A DNA stretch of 64,000 nucleotides, from positions 7,095,464 through 7,159,463 of the forward strand of contig NC_030850.1 of assembly GCF_000208745.1 (NCBI RefSeq). Direction: 5' to 3'. Below, piece by piece: positions 43,838-54,668 of the stretch. Source of the DNA: Theobroma cacao. Taxonomy: Eukaryota; Streptophyta; Magnoliopsida; Malvales; Malvaceae. The notes beneath the pieces were generated by a model. It ran no database searches, had not been told where the DNA came from, and saw nothing but the letters and a program-made list of their open reading frames with translations. Position 1 is the first letter of the stretch; each line of letters starts with the position of its first letter. The position numbers and the translations under genes are program-made.

Positions 43838-46800
43838 TCATGGAGTGCCTACCAGGAGTGGAGGGCTCCTCATTATATTTGCACTATTAGCTGCAAAAAT
43901 TAATATATTATTAGAATTTACAAGTTCAGATCAATGAACATTAATAAGTTGAAATGAGACATTTGTCCAAATTACCATGAGTTCTGCTTTCTCTTGGAGT
44001 TCCAGGAGCACTACAGTTTCTGCTAGCCCAGCCAGACGCCGGACTAGCTGCTCTTTCTAGTTGTGAAGCAGGACTGAAACTGTCCCTATTATATATAGAA
44101 CCAAAAGATGAACTTAAAGACAAGAAGACAAAAAATCTTCAGAATAAAAACTTGGAGCTCATCTGGCATTGTTAGCAACTCAAAGCAACAAAGATTAAGA
44201 GACATAAAACTCTTTTTGTTTTTGATCCGAACCTTGCAGGACTCATTGATGCATAAGGATGCCAAGCCCAGTTACGCATTGGCGTTCTCATGCCATCATG
44301 CAATGGTGTACCTGTAAAGAAAGCATTGGACAAGTCGTAAGTAAGCTTGCTATTTAGCCCCTAATTCAAATAGCAACTAAGTATATAATTTTACAATGCA
44401 AGCCACACGCACCTGGTTCTCTCATGGAGTCATGCACACGCATTGGAGTCTCGCTTCCAAGACCATATAGGGGTGCATCGCTGGCAAAATAAATAAAAGT
44501 AAGAATTAGTTCTCTTCCACTATATGTAAAGAGAAGGAGAGGGAGTCGAAACGAGAAACAAATTGTTACCAGCCTGGCGTTGTAACATTGACTTTATCAG
44601 AAATTTCACTACGACCCACTGGCCATTCAAAGGGGCAGAAACCACAGTCAATATTAGCAATATATAAGACAAAGCTGGCATTCACTTTAAGTACAGCCTC
44701 AGATTTTAAGTTTCATGGTCAGGACTCAGGGTAACTGGAGAAACTTGCCTGTTACAATCCTCATCTGAGACTCCAGTTCAATTCGGACTGACTGACCTTT
44801 AATGTCTACAACACGACCACGGGATCCCTTGTAGTGACCCTTGCAAATTTTCACCATGGTACCAACAATGGAATCATGGCCTCTTCTTCCACTTTGATAT
44901 CTTCTCTCATCTGAAGCAAAAGCAGATATAAAATCAGCTTTGAGCATATCCATCATTCGTTAACCACGTCAAATAGATGACGTGAATTTCAACTGTCTAG
45001 GCATTCACAATAGAGTTTATATGAGGACCTCTTCTAATTTGTGGTCTCCCTGGGGATCGGGGAATGCAGGCAAGTGATCTTAAACTTGAAACTCGTGAGT
45101 CCATGACACCACCCTGCAATATAAATGAATCAAAACATGAGGACATTGATATGCGGTTACTGCTTTGGCAATAGGATAAAAAACTGATCTGAAATGTCTT
45201 TACCCTTATGTCACCTCTGGCATATAAACCCCCCAAAAGGGTACAGGACTTTGCTTTAACACAAAAAAAGCCTCCGTGATCAATGTTTTTGCGATCATGG
45301 ATGCTTATAAATGTGTTCAACTGGTCCTAGTTTTCCCTAATAGAAGAATAAAGTGCATTGTCTTCAATGTAAACAAAACAATTACAGTAAGACCAAGTCA
45401 ACGCTAGAATAAAAGAACTCACTTTAAATGGCCCCTCAACAATCCTCGCAATGTCTTTAACAGAGATTCTGTTTCTAAATCTGTCTTCTGTAGTTCCCAT
45501 CTTCTCAATCTTGGAATTGATATCTCGGTACATTAGAACTTCGATCTCAGCTCGCTCTGGAGTTCCTTTCAGCACCTGAAGGAAAGTGATAAAAGTAGTA
45601 AATCCAGAGAGAAAACAAGGAACATGAAGAGAAAAAGAGTGACGAATGTTGAAAATTACTTACGTGATAAGCTTTTCCATCCACCCGTATGATTATGCCA
45701 AAGCTGGAATCACTGCACCACATAATCAGCGATGAAAATAATTTGGTCGGAAAGAAACTCAAGTCAAAACCATTACGATGAATATAATTTCAGTTTGGAA
45801 AGGCCGTTTCAATCAAAAGCAATCAAGATATTAAATCTCTGAACTTCATTTTCAGAAGAATTGTGTAGATTATAAGAATGAGGAAAAAGGAAAATTAAAT
45901 AACTTAAAACATGGGCCTACTTGAGCAGAACAAGATCATGTAACTGATAGTCCTTGTTTCCGTTGTTTGTAGAAGTTACTTCGCTGCTTTTCATAACACA
46001 GTGAGCAAATACACGGATCTGGATGCAACATGTATAATATGAACTTGATAAGTATAGAGATACCAAATTAACCAATGATGTTCAATTCTCTCTTCTGGAG
46101 AACTCAAGGAAATTGTGAATTACCTCTTCCATGGATGCATCAGATACAATGACAAGAACACGACCCTCAACTTTAGTAACCATACCAGTTGCACCTTCTT
46201 GAGTACCAGAGACAACCTTCACATGATCCCCAGTCTCAAAGAACTTGCTAAGATCTGTAACATTGAACGTAAGAGTTTCCTGCAGAAGGTTGGCATCAAA
46301 ATGGTAATTTTCATGCCAATTTTGCATAGTTTATCATCGGTTGGTGCAAGAATAAAGTTCAAACAGAACATACCGGCAAATCCTTGATATCTGGTCTAAT
46401 ACAAGCATACTCGTCCTCTACCTTCTCAACGATTCCCCTCATATTTTTGAGATCGCCGCTTACTACAAGAACCTTATCACCCTTCGAGAAGTGTTCCGTT
46501 TTTGTATCTCCAGATAATAAAGAATTGGAAAAATTTCCATCTCCATTCTCCCCTGGCCTTAGAAATCTTTCAAGCTCATCGAAGCTTGGCTGTATATTAT
46601 GATAACTAATTGATTTCATGGAGACTGATTTATACAGAAAACCATCTTTGAACATCATTCCAGCAATTTTTTCGAAATACTCTCCGGTGAAAGGATCACG
46701 CTTTCGCTCAACATGTATGTTCTTTTCTCTGATAAACAGACCACAAACGAAACCAGCAAAAATTTAGTTAAAGTGTGTCTTACTATACTACTGTTATCCA

Positions 46801-49779
46801 GAAAGGATTAAAAAAACAGATAATACCTGACTTCAATTATGTTAATTAACCTAGGGGGGGGAACAAATGCTTTCTTCACAAATTCCACACCTGCCTATGT
46901 TGACAAGAAACGAGAAACATGGTTAAAATCCTTCAGGGAAATAATCACTAGGAATTCTAGCTACTCTTAAAGCAATATTTTGTCAAGCTACGACTATAAA
47001 AAGTACATATAACTAAATGATATGCCGCAAAATCAGTTTAGTTAGATTTGAACCAAAATCTAAGCAACATGTTAATGCATGCATTACGTAATCGACAAGG
47101 TCAAGCGGCAAAATGCAAGCAGTATCCACCAATCAGTACATGACGATTTGAAAATGTTTATCTGGTTCTCATTACAATATAATTTTGTAGTAATTAATAA
47201 TACATTTCAACTGATATTTGACCAAAACCTAGCTTACTTCAATAATTTAATTGAAGTCACTAGACATTTACTCAATAAAGGAGCAAAGAATGTTTACCAA
47301 TTTATCAGCTAATTCCTGTAAATCAATCCGTGGAACTAGCTTCACCGTAACTCTCTGCTGCATATCATCAACATCTGTAACCTACATATACAAAAGAAAG
47401 CTAATTAAATGATGAAAAGGAAAAAAAAAAAAGCGACTGACTGTTGCACATCCTCATGCAAGATGATAGATAAGATTTTTTGTACTTTTGCAAGGTCTCC
47501 TTTGTACGTTCCAATCTTCATTCGTATCCAGGTATCTTTGGATATATCAACGGGTTTGCTTTTAACTGAAAGAACACCGGCCATTTCTTTTAGGGGCACA
47601 ATCATTATCTTCTTGGGATTTAAATATCGAAGACCCTTGCAAGCCTGAAAAAAAAACAGTGAATTAGTGCTAAATAAAATTCCCATGATAATATCGGGGA
47701 GGAAATGATTACATTACATACCTCCATCACATGTGCTTCTTTTTGTGCCTCGATATATATGTAGTTTTTGAGATTATCAAGGGCTATGGCAGAACTAATT
47801 TGCAATTCAGTTCTATCGATTGACTTTTGCATCAGGCAGACAGCAGCTTCTCTCTCATGTCCAATCTAAAATGAATAACTCAAAGCGTTACAAATGCAAA
47901 GTCATACGTAAATGATCATAGAAACAGAATAGCTTTAAGTCAACATGATAAGAAAACCCCATACTTCACACTTAACCAACCACAATTTTGGATCCCTAAC
48001 GGATGGCAGGAGTGCTTGCTGTTCAACATGTGTGGTTTCTTCACCATAACCTTCATCATACTGTTCTGGACGACTTAAGGAACCATATTTCTCTTCAATT
48101 CTTCTTGCCATCTCTTCAACATCATCTTGATCATCCTCTGTTGGCAGGAAAGGACGGCGAGGCATCCTTTCTTTATTTTCCTTTGGTAATTCAGTCACAT
48201 CATCATCTATAAAACCTGCATTAATTCCAAAATCAATTTTAAGCTAGGACAGATCATAATGGCTCCTAGAATGTTCGTTTGATGAAAGTTCACTTTTTTT
48301 CAGATACATCAAAATTAAAACAAAGAATACGACTACAGCTATATACGCCTGAAACAATTTCAACAGTAAGTTTAAAGGGATAGGAGATGGGATAAGAGGG
48401 ATAAAAGCAATAACTAAAATTGTGCAGCATCTTATAAATTAAAAGAAGACTGTTAAACTGAACTAAATTAAAGAAAGGTTTGACATAGAGATAACAATTC
48501 AATGACTGACGTAAGAAGTACTAGACTCATCTCCAAATATTAACGAGGCATATAAGAAAGAAAGTACATTTATACTGATGCTATCATGCTAGCTATGCTT
48601 CATCATGCTAATTAATATTTTTTCTAGTGCATTCTTTTTTGAAAAATCTTTGAGAGACGCAATAGAAAGATTAAATTTTTCCTTTTTTTTTTTTGTTGGT
48701 TCCTCAAAGTCCTAAATTCCATCATCTCTATTCATCTATACTTAAAAAAAAAATGCTTCAAATATTAAAAAATTAGATTACAAATGGTCTAAAAGGAGTG
48801 TAAAAACCGAAATTAAATTCTCAACTAAAACTAACTTGATCAAATATAAGATCTCACTCAGTTTTATAAAATCTCAAAACATGGCAAATATGGAGTACTA
48901 AAAATTAACAAGGAATGGTACATATTTTGCAAATGAAGTAATCTATGCAACTGCATTTTAAATTTGATGAATCATATCATTCTCTCATTATTCATGCACC
49001 TATAACTAACCCTTTGAAAGAGATAAGTCTCTCATCCCAGGCCAAAAGTATGTTACATTTTATTGCCTCAAAAGTGCTTAAAAAAGCAATCCTTAAAACC
49101 CCCAAATTTAATCTCTGGTTTCTGAGCACTAAATTCAACCATGTTGCAGACACTCAATGAATATTCATGACTAACTTATGAATACGAATGCCTGATTAAT
49201 AAAGTCAACTAACTGTAACTAGTATAAATAACCAAGAAACAAAGTTTTCTACAAAAAAAAAAAAAAAAGGAAGAACAACAATTAGGTTGAAACATATCAA
49301 ATGAAATCAGATTATATCTAGTAAAAGTTAAAAATGTCATAATATTTCATATTTTCTTCACTTATTAATTAATTTGCTCTATAACCCTAGAACCCTAAAA
49401 TTTACTATATCCATCCTGAAATTTCTAAAATAAAATCCAAAAAAAAGAAAAACCTTGAGAGTTTCCTACCATCCTCAGCATCGTCCTCATCATCCTCGTC
49501 CTCGCCACTATCAGCTTCAGCGGCTATATCGTCAAGGAAATCCCTAACGGACGATCTCCTTTTGCGTCTGCAATAATCCTCCTCCTCATCGTTATCATAT
49601 TCGTCGTCTTCTTCCTCTTCCTCTTCCTCCTCCTCCTCCCCCTCATCGTCACGTCTCTTTCTTTTCATATTTACGTGCCGGCCACCGTTGCTTTCATAGC
49701 CATCATATTGGTCTCCGACCTGATCATCATGAGACGGTTCATCATCTTCATGGGTGTTGTTAGCCCTTCGACGGGGCAT
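43838..49779 (-). CDS. SPT5: SPT5-like transcription elongation factor, 19 exons, probably degenerating
   Basis: Exons in transcript order: 49470-49779, 47965-48215, 47722-47865, 47486-47644, 47298-47381, 46827-46894, 46374-46728, 46124-46279, 45921-46018, 45664-45712, 45423-45575, 45204-45326, 45029-45113, 44749-44910, 44570-44618, 44413-44480, 44233-44311, 43976-44085, 43838-43890. The phases close to 851 aa. Domains: acidic N-terminus (Glu run), NGN domain (KLWLVKCE, IGHEREAAVCLMQKSIDRTE), then KOW segments (IRMKIGTYKGDLAKV, FSKGDKVLVVSGDLKNMRG, FETGDHVKVVSGTQEGATGM, IVEGPFK, VKICKGHYKGSRGRVVDIKG), then a C-terminal repeat region with TPMRVHDSMREPG and TPLHDGMRTPMRNWAW. SPT5 binds SPT4 and clamps RNA polymerase II. 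Oddities: a frameshift at exon 12, a GC donor after exon 14, and a C-terminus about 190 residues shorter than the roughly 1,040-residue Arabidopsis protein. It may be a pseudogene or a divergent paralog. Confidence 0.85.
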
Positions 49780-50171
49780 GGTTGCAGATCAACTTACGGC
49801 GAAAATATATTGCGAATGAAGGAAAGAAAACAGAGAGATAACAAACTAATGGGTTTTATACGAAGAAATTGAAGGAAGGCTTATTCTTCTTTGTTGATGA
49901 AGGAAACCTAAAATTTCTGCATGCATAAAAGCGTTTCTGATTTTGTCGTTCCGTTTTCCTTTTGTAATCTGGGGTGGGTGAAGCCGCAAGGCTCAATGTT
50001 AAAGGCTTAAGCCGAGTCTAAGTCATTTGGGCTTACGATGGAATAATTTTCTCATACTTATGCACAAGCCCAAGTTTTATTTTTATTTCGATTTTCATGG
50101 GCAATAGGCCCAAACAATTAAAAGGAAATAAATTCCTCTTCTAACTTTTCCAAATATTATTAATTGAAAAA

Positions 50172-50640
50172 AACATGATATTTAAATACATTTTTAAGTT
50201 AATTTTTTAAAAAATATTTTATATTACGTTTATTTTTATTTTAAATTAAATAAATTTTTATAATTAATAATTAATTAATTATTATTAATCAAAACATCAC
50301 ATATCATTTTATATCCACAAGATAATAAGATGATGTAAATATGAAAAGTAAAAAATATCACATGATGATATTATCATATCAAATTAATATGTTATTTTAT
50401 TATTAATTATGATATATAAGCATGTTACATTATCGTTAATTATAATATGATAATATGTCATGTAAATATCACATAATATAAAATGATAAATGATATTTTG
50501 AATAAATTAATAATTAATTATAAAAAATTTATTTAATTTAAAATAAAATTATAAAAACTTGATTGAATGTAATAAAAATATAAAAATTTATTGAAATTTT
50601 TTTATTTAATTTATGAGTTTTTTAGATATTATATCATTAA
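50172..50640. mobile_element. MULE-type MITE copy, decayed ends
   Basis: It has the same core as 51013-51529: AAAACATCACATATCATTTT, the ATGTTATTTTATTATTAATT palindrome region, and TTGATTGAATGTAATAAAAA near the right end. The termini have diverged and the target duplication is not clear. Confidence 0.55.
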
Positions 50641-51003
50641 AAAAATATTGAATTGCATGACCTTTCCACCTGACGTGGCAGGATCAACGTCAGCACTTTA
50701 CGCCTCTCTTCAGCTGACATTGCTGTTTGGTGGAGGACAGCTTGGTGTATGATCAATTAATTAAAGAATGAAAGGAACATGGGTGGGTGAAAGAAACGGT
50801 GGTGATGTCAATGGCATACGTAATGGGGCCGGCCCTGCAGGTAGAAGTACTCTCATTAATCATAAAAAACAATAAAAAAAAAACTCAATTACAAGTGCCC
50901 ATTTTGGCTCAATTTGTAGAGCAGCTTGTATATTTTAGAAATCAAAAACTTAAACTCAAACTTTTGAAAATAGCTTTGAAAGACCAAAAAATAAAATTTT
51001 AAA

Positions 51004-51538
51004 TTGAAACTTGGCATAATGTTTAAATAAGTTTTTAAATTATTTAAAAATATTTAAATAAATTTTTATTTTTTTATTATATTCAATCAAGTTTTATATT
51101 TTTATATTGGGTCAAAAAAATTTTATGATTAATAATTGATTAATTATTATTAGTAAAAATACTATTTATCATTTTATATTTATATGGTATTGGCATGACA
51201 TTATGTGAACGGTGAAAAATACTACATGATCATGTTATTATGTTAAATTAATATGTAATGTTATCATTAATCATAATATGTTAATATATCACATCATAAT
51301 TAATTATGATATTTTAACATATCATGTCAGTATCACGTTATAAATAATACTAAATAATATTTTTATTAAATTAATCATTAATTATAAGAATTTATTTTAT
51401 TTAAATAAAAAGTACAATAACTTATTTAACTTAAAATAAAAATGTAAGGACTTGATTGAATACAATAAAAGTATAAAGATTTATTTAAATTTTTTTAAAT
51501 AGTTTAAGAGTTTATTTGTACATTATGCCTTGAAACTT
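51004..51538. mobile_element. MULE-type MITE with exact 9-bp target duplication
   Basis: The element is 51013-51529 (517 bp). It starts GGCATAATGT and ends ACATTATGCC, with long imperfect terminal inverted repeats of about 80 bp. Exact TTGAAACTT copies flank it at 51004-51012 and 51530-51538. Arm 1 has the empty site (near 21065 in reverse). A 9-bp duplication with long inverted repeats marks a non-autonomous Mutator-like element. No coding capacity. Confidence 0.9.
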
Positions 51539-51575
51539 TTATAAAATATTGCAAATGGGAATTACATACATGAGT

Positions 51576-52140
51576 TTAATTTTTGACATAATATTTAAAA
51601 AAAATTTAAACTATTCAAGAATAATATAATTTTTTTATATTTTTATTTTGCTCAATTATTTTTTATTTTTACTTTGAAATTAAATANTTATTTTGACATA
51701 ATATTCTAAAAAAAATTTAAACTATTCAAGAATAATATAATTTTTTTATATTTTATTTTGCTCAATTATTTTTTATTTTTACTTTGAAATTAAATAAATT
51801 TTTTATAATTAATGATTAATTAATTAATTATTAAATAAAATATCACTTGTTATTTTTTATGTCACGTGATGTTGATATAAATGACAAAAATGTTAGTAAT
51901 CATATTACCATGACATATTAAAATATACATCATAATCTATTATAATATATTAATATCACATGACATAAAATGATAAGTGATATTTTTATTAATAGTGGTT
52001 AGTTTACTATTATTTATAAGAACTTTATTTTGTTTAAAATATATATATATAGATTTGACTAAACACACAAAAAAGTAAGAATTTATTTAAATTCTTTCAA
52101 ATAGTTCATAACCTTTTTAAAGCATTATACCTTAGTTTTA
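51576..52140. mobile_element. Second MULE-type MITE in arm 2, with internal duplication and N
   Basis: The element is about 51585-52131, starting GACATAATAT and ending GCATTATACC. The flanks TTAATTTTT and TTAGTTTTA agree at 7 of 9 bases. Arm 1 keeps TTAATTTTA at the mirror site, so the insertion followed the duplication. About 100 bp at the left end are present twice, joined at the N at 51687. Confidence 0.75.
51585..51795. repeat. About 104-bp tandem duplication joined at an unknown base
   Basis: The sequence TTTTGACATAATATT..AAATTAAATA occurs before and again after the N at 51687, almost unchanged. This is more likely an unmerged overlap in the assembly than a biological duplication. Confidence 0.8.
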
Positions 52141-52951
52141 TTTAAAACCTAAACTAAATTTTTTTGATCATGAAAAATATATGCACCTATCATTTGCATA
52201 TTAACTTTTTTACAAATATATCTTTTTAATGATTTTTTCTTTTTTAGTGCCTCTCTAGACTAATTATTATGTAGTTTTATGTTATGTGCCAGCTTGCATT
52301 TGTTAATGATAACATTTGATCCTACGTTATTTTATTTGTGCATAATTATAAATCATGTTCCCTAATTAACAAATGTTAAATGTCAACATTCTCAAGTTAC
52401 GTTTAAAAAACAAACATATTTTATAGAACCAGTGCTTTCTTCAAATTAATATCTCCTTAAAATTATAATTTATTAATGTTTTGTGAGTTGTGATGACTAC
52501 TTTTAAATTTCCCAAGAGTTCTCTTGGTTTTTCTACTTCATCTATTTTCTTGAGGCTATTGTTTTTGTAATAATTTATTTTCTTCAAAACTTTCATATAA
52601 GATAATACCAAGAAAAGGTAAGAAAATTTATGGATTTTCTCCATAGTTCTATCAATTGATTAGTTTAGTCATATATTATAGTAATGAAATTAGTGGCATA
52701 AATTAGAAATACATAAACATTTTTATCTATTGTCATGTAGTCTAACCATTTAAATAAAAGAAAATGAATTTTAAAATTAATTTTTTTGAAAAGCAAGCTA
52801 GAAAGAATCCAAATGTTCGTTAAGAGTATTTCCTTTTTGGTAATGAATAGGAGGGTGTTTCAGACCATAAAAAAGAGGTAAGCGGAGGAATTTCCTTTTT
52901 TATTAAAAAAGAAAAAAGGAAAAAAGCAAATTTCGTAGTAAAAGAGTGCCG

Positions 52952-52959
52952 TTATAAAA
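52952..52959 (+). promoter_or_regulatory. TATA box of NAC copy 2
   Basis: TTATAAAA in GCCGTTATAAAACGAGC, conserved with arm 1 and about 660 bases before the main ATG. Confidence 0.6.
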
Positions 52960-53310
52960 CGAGCGCACACCTTAGCTTGCTCTCTACTTTTCGTTGGGTT
53001 AAGCTCTTTGCTCACTCTCTCGGTCTCCCTCGCGCTCTCCCTCTGTCTTTCGCTTCCTCTCTCGCGGCTCCCTTCTCTTCGGGTACGATTCTTTGGTTTC
53101 TCTTTCTCTTTTTCTTTGTAATTGAAATTCTTGTATGTTACATATACCAGTTGATTAGAGGTCATCCATTTGATCTGTGACTCTTTTGTTTTTTTTGTTT
53201 TTTGTTTTCTTTGATTTTGCGATTTAGGGTTTTCAATTGATTTAGGTTTTTTTTTTATTTGAATGAATTGATGTGTTGTTTGTTAATTCTAATGATACGG
53301 GAACCTTAAT

Positions 53311-53346
53311 ATGTTGAAATCAGGGTTCAATCTGTACGCCAAATGA
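53311..53346 (+). CDS. Short uORF overlapping the conserved uORF (NAC copy 2)
   Basis: 11 codons, MLKSGFNLYAK, stop overlapping the next ATG as ATGA. It is the same as in arm 1. Confidence 0.4.
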   Translation: MLKSGFNLYAK

Positions 53347-53492
53347 CTTTTGACCTCAGTTGGGAACAGCCGCCATCGTTTCTTTGCTGTGATTTTGGGT
53401 TTATGAGCCGTGGGAGGCTCTGTTATTGTTCTCAAAAGATCTCTTTTAGGCATTGGACTTGGCCCGTTTTCTACGCGTCAAGTATTATTTGA
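53343..53492 (+). CDS. Conserved peptide upstream ORF of NAC copy 2
   Basis: ATG to TGA, 49 codons, 130 bases before the main ATG. It starts MTFDLSWEQPPSF and ends with KISFRHWTWPVFYASSI plus one residue. Compared with the arm 1 copy the changes sit near the start (C7W, V8E), at residue 27 and at the last residue. The C-terminal block, which in peptide uORFs acts in the ribosome exit tunnel, is unchanged. It probably lowers NAC translation unless stress lifts the block, as reported for ANAC082. Confidence 0.75.
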   Translation: MTFDLSWEQPPSFLCCDFGFMSRGRLCYCSQKISFRHWTWPVFYASSII

Positions 53493-53621
53493 TCCTTTTT
53501 CTTTTTTTGGATTATTTGTTTTGGTTCTGCTGCTTTAGTCTAAGCAGAATCACAACTTCCATATTCACTTGCTCGTGAATTTAAGTTGTTTATTATTGGA
53601 CATTGAGACTTCAAATTTTTG

Positions 53622-54668
53622 ATGGGTAAAAACTTGTTGGCTCCGGGGTTTCGATTTCACCCCACTGATGTTGAACTTGTTAAATATTATTTGGAGAGGA
53701 AGGTATTGGGCAAGAAGCTTGCTTTCGAAGCAATTGCTGAGCTTGATATATACAAATATGCACCCTGGGATCTACCGGCTTTCTCTTGTTTAAAGACAGG
53801 GGATCTGAAATGGTTCTTCTTTTGTCCCATTGAGAAGAAATATGCCCGAGGGGCTAGATTTAATCGGGCTGCCATGTATGGTTACTGGAAAACCACTGGA
53901 AAGGATAGAACTGTTACATACAAAGATGCAGTTGTGGGGATGATAAAAACTCTAGTTTTTCACCAAGGTAAAGCTCCAAGTGGGGACAGAACAGATTGGG
54001 TAATGCATGAATATAGACTTGAAGAAAAAGAATTGGCTGACAGAGGGGTTGTTCAGGATACATATGTGCTTTGTGTTGTTTTCAAGAAGGATGGTATGGG
54101 CCCAAGAAACGGTGCCCAATATGGAGCACCATTTAAGGAGGAAGATTGGAGTGATGATGAGGATGTAAATTTGGTTGGCACTGGCTTTCTTTCTGGCATG
54201 TCTACGCTAGCCGTCGGTGGTGCTAGTAGCTCGTGTGTCCCGGAGAACCTTTGTGCTGGAGCATCTGTTGCATCAAGTGGGTTGTATACTCTACCTCGAG
54301 TGGTTCATACTAATGCTGCTGCTAGTGTTACCACTGATATTGATTGTAATGCTAATGCTGCCCCTACAGTTGTGGATGCTCCTCAAGTTCCGGTGGTTGT
54401 TGATAAGGCTGTTCCTGCATCAACGGAGGCTCCTCAACTTGCTCAAGGTCCTCAGGTTCAAGAATCAAATGATGACATTGTATCAATGTTGGAATTCTTC
54501 AGAGAAGATGATGCATTCATTATGTATGACAATGGTCAAGTGACTGGTACTGCTAATGATTGTTTCTTCGAGGCTCCTCAAGTTTCTGATGATGATGATA
54601 TTTCATCCATGTTGGCATCCTTCACGGAAGACGACAATTTGAACTGTGTGTTGTATCCCTTTGAATAA
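53622..54668 (+). CDS. NAC082: NAC transcription factor, NAC082/NAC103 type, copy 2
   Basis: Intronless, 348 aa from the ATG at 53622; the TTG just before it is not taken as start. It has all five NAC subdomains ([87 protein letters not shown]) and the same acidic C-terminal motifs (NDDIVSMLEFF, DDDISSMLASF). It is the mirror copy of 18428-19474. The differences are spread over the whole protein and none breaks the frame, which suggests both copies remain under selection. It has the same promoter TATA and the same uORF pair. It lies 2.45 kb upstream of squalene epoxidase copy 2 on the same strand. Confidence 0.92.
   Translation: MGKNLLAPGFRFHPTDVELVKYYLERKVLGKKLAFEAIAELDIYKYAPWDLPAFSCLKTGDLKWFFFCPIEKKYARGARFNRAAMYGYWKTTGKDRTVTYKDAVVGMIKTLVFHQGKAPSGDRTDWVMHEYRLEEKELADRGVVQDTYVLCVVFKKDGMGPRNGAQYGAPFKEEDWSDDEDVNLVGTGFLSGMSTLAVGGASSSCVPENLCAGASVASSGLYTLPRVVHTNAAASVTTDIDCNANAAPTVVDAPQVPVVVDKAVPASTEAPQLAQGPQVQESNDDIVSMLEFFREDDAFIMYDNGQVTGTANDCFFEAPQVSDDDDISSMLASFTEDDNLNCVLYPFE

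Larger units (their letters stand above)
49780..53621. other. Intergenic with MITEs; inner part of arm 2; NAC copy 2 leader
   Basis: SPT5 upstream region, three MULE-type MITE copies, the hAT terminal scar at 50825, then DNA matching arm 1 in reverse complement. The NAC copy 2 promoter and leader occupy about 52950-53621. No other gene. Confidence 0.6.

Noticed and set aside
45327..45336. Using the upstream acceptor for SPT5-like exon 12
   Set aside because: It restores the family sequence for 11 codons but then reaches a stop. The downstream acceptor was used for the model and the conflict is reported as a finding.
52977..53180. A frame in the NAC leader (68 codons, also at 19903-20304 in arm 1) ending YIYQLIRG.PF.L
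   Set aside because: It has no ATG in the transcribed part, starts near the TATA box and crosses a likely 5' UTR intron. Similarity between copies is explained by the DNA duplication.
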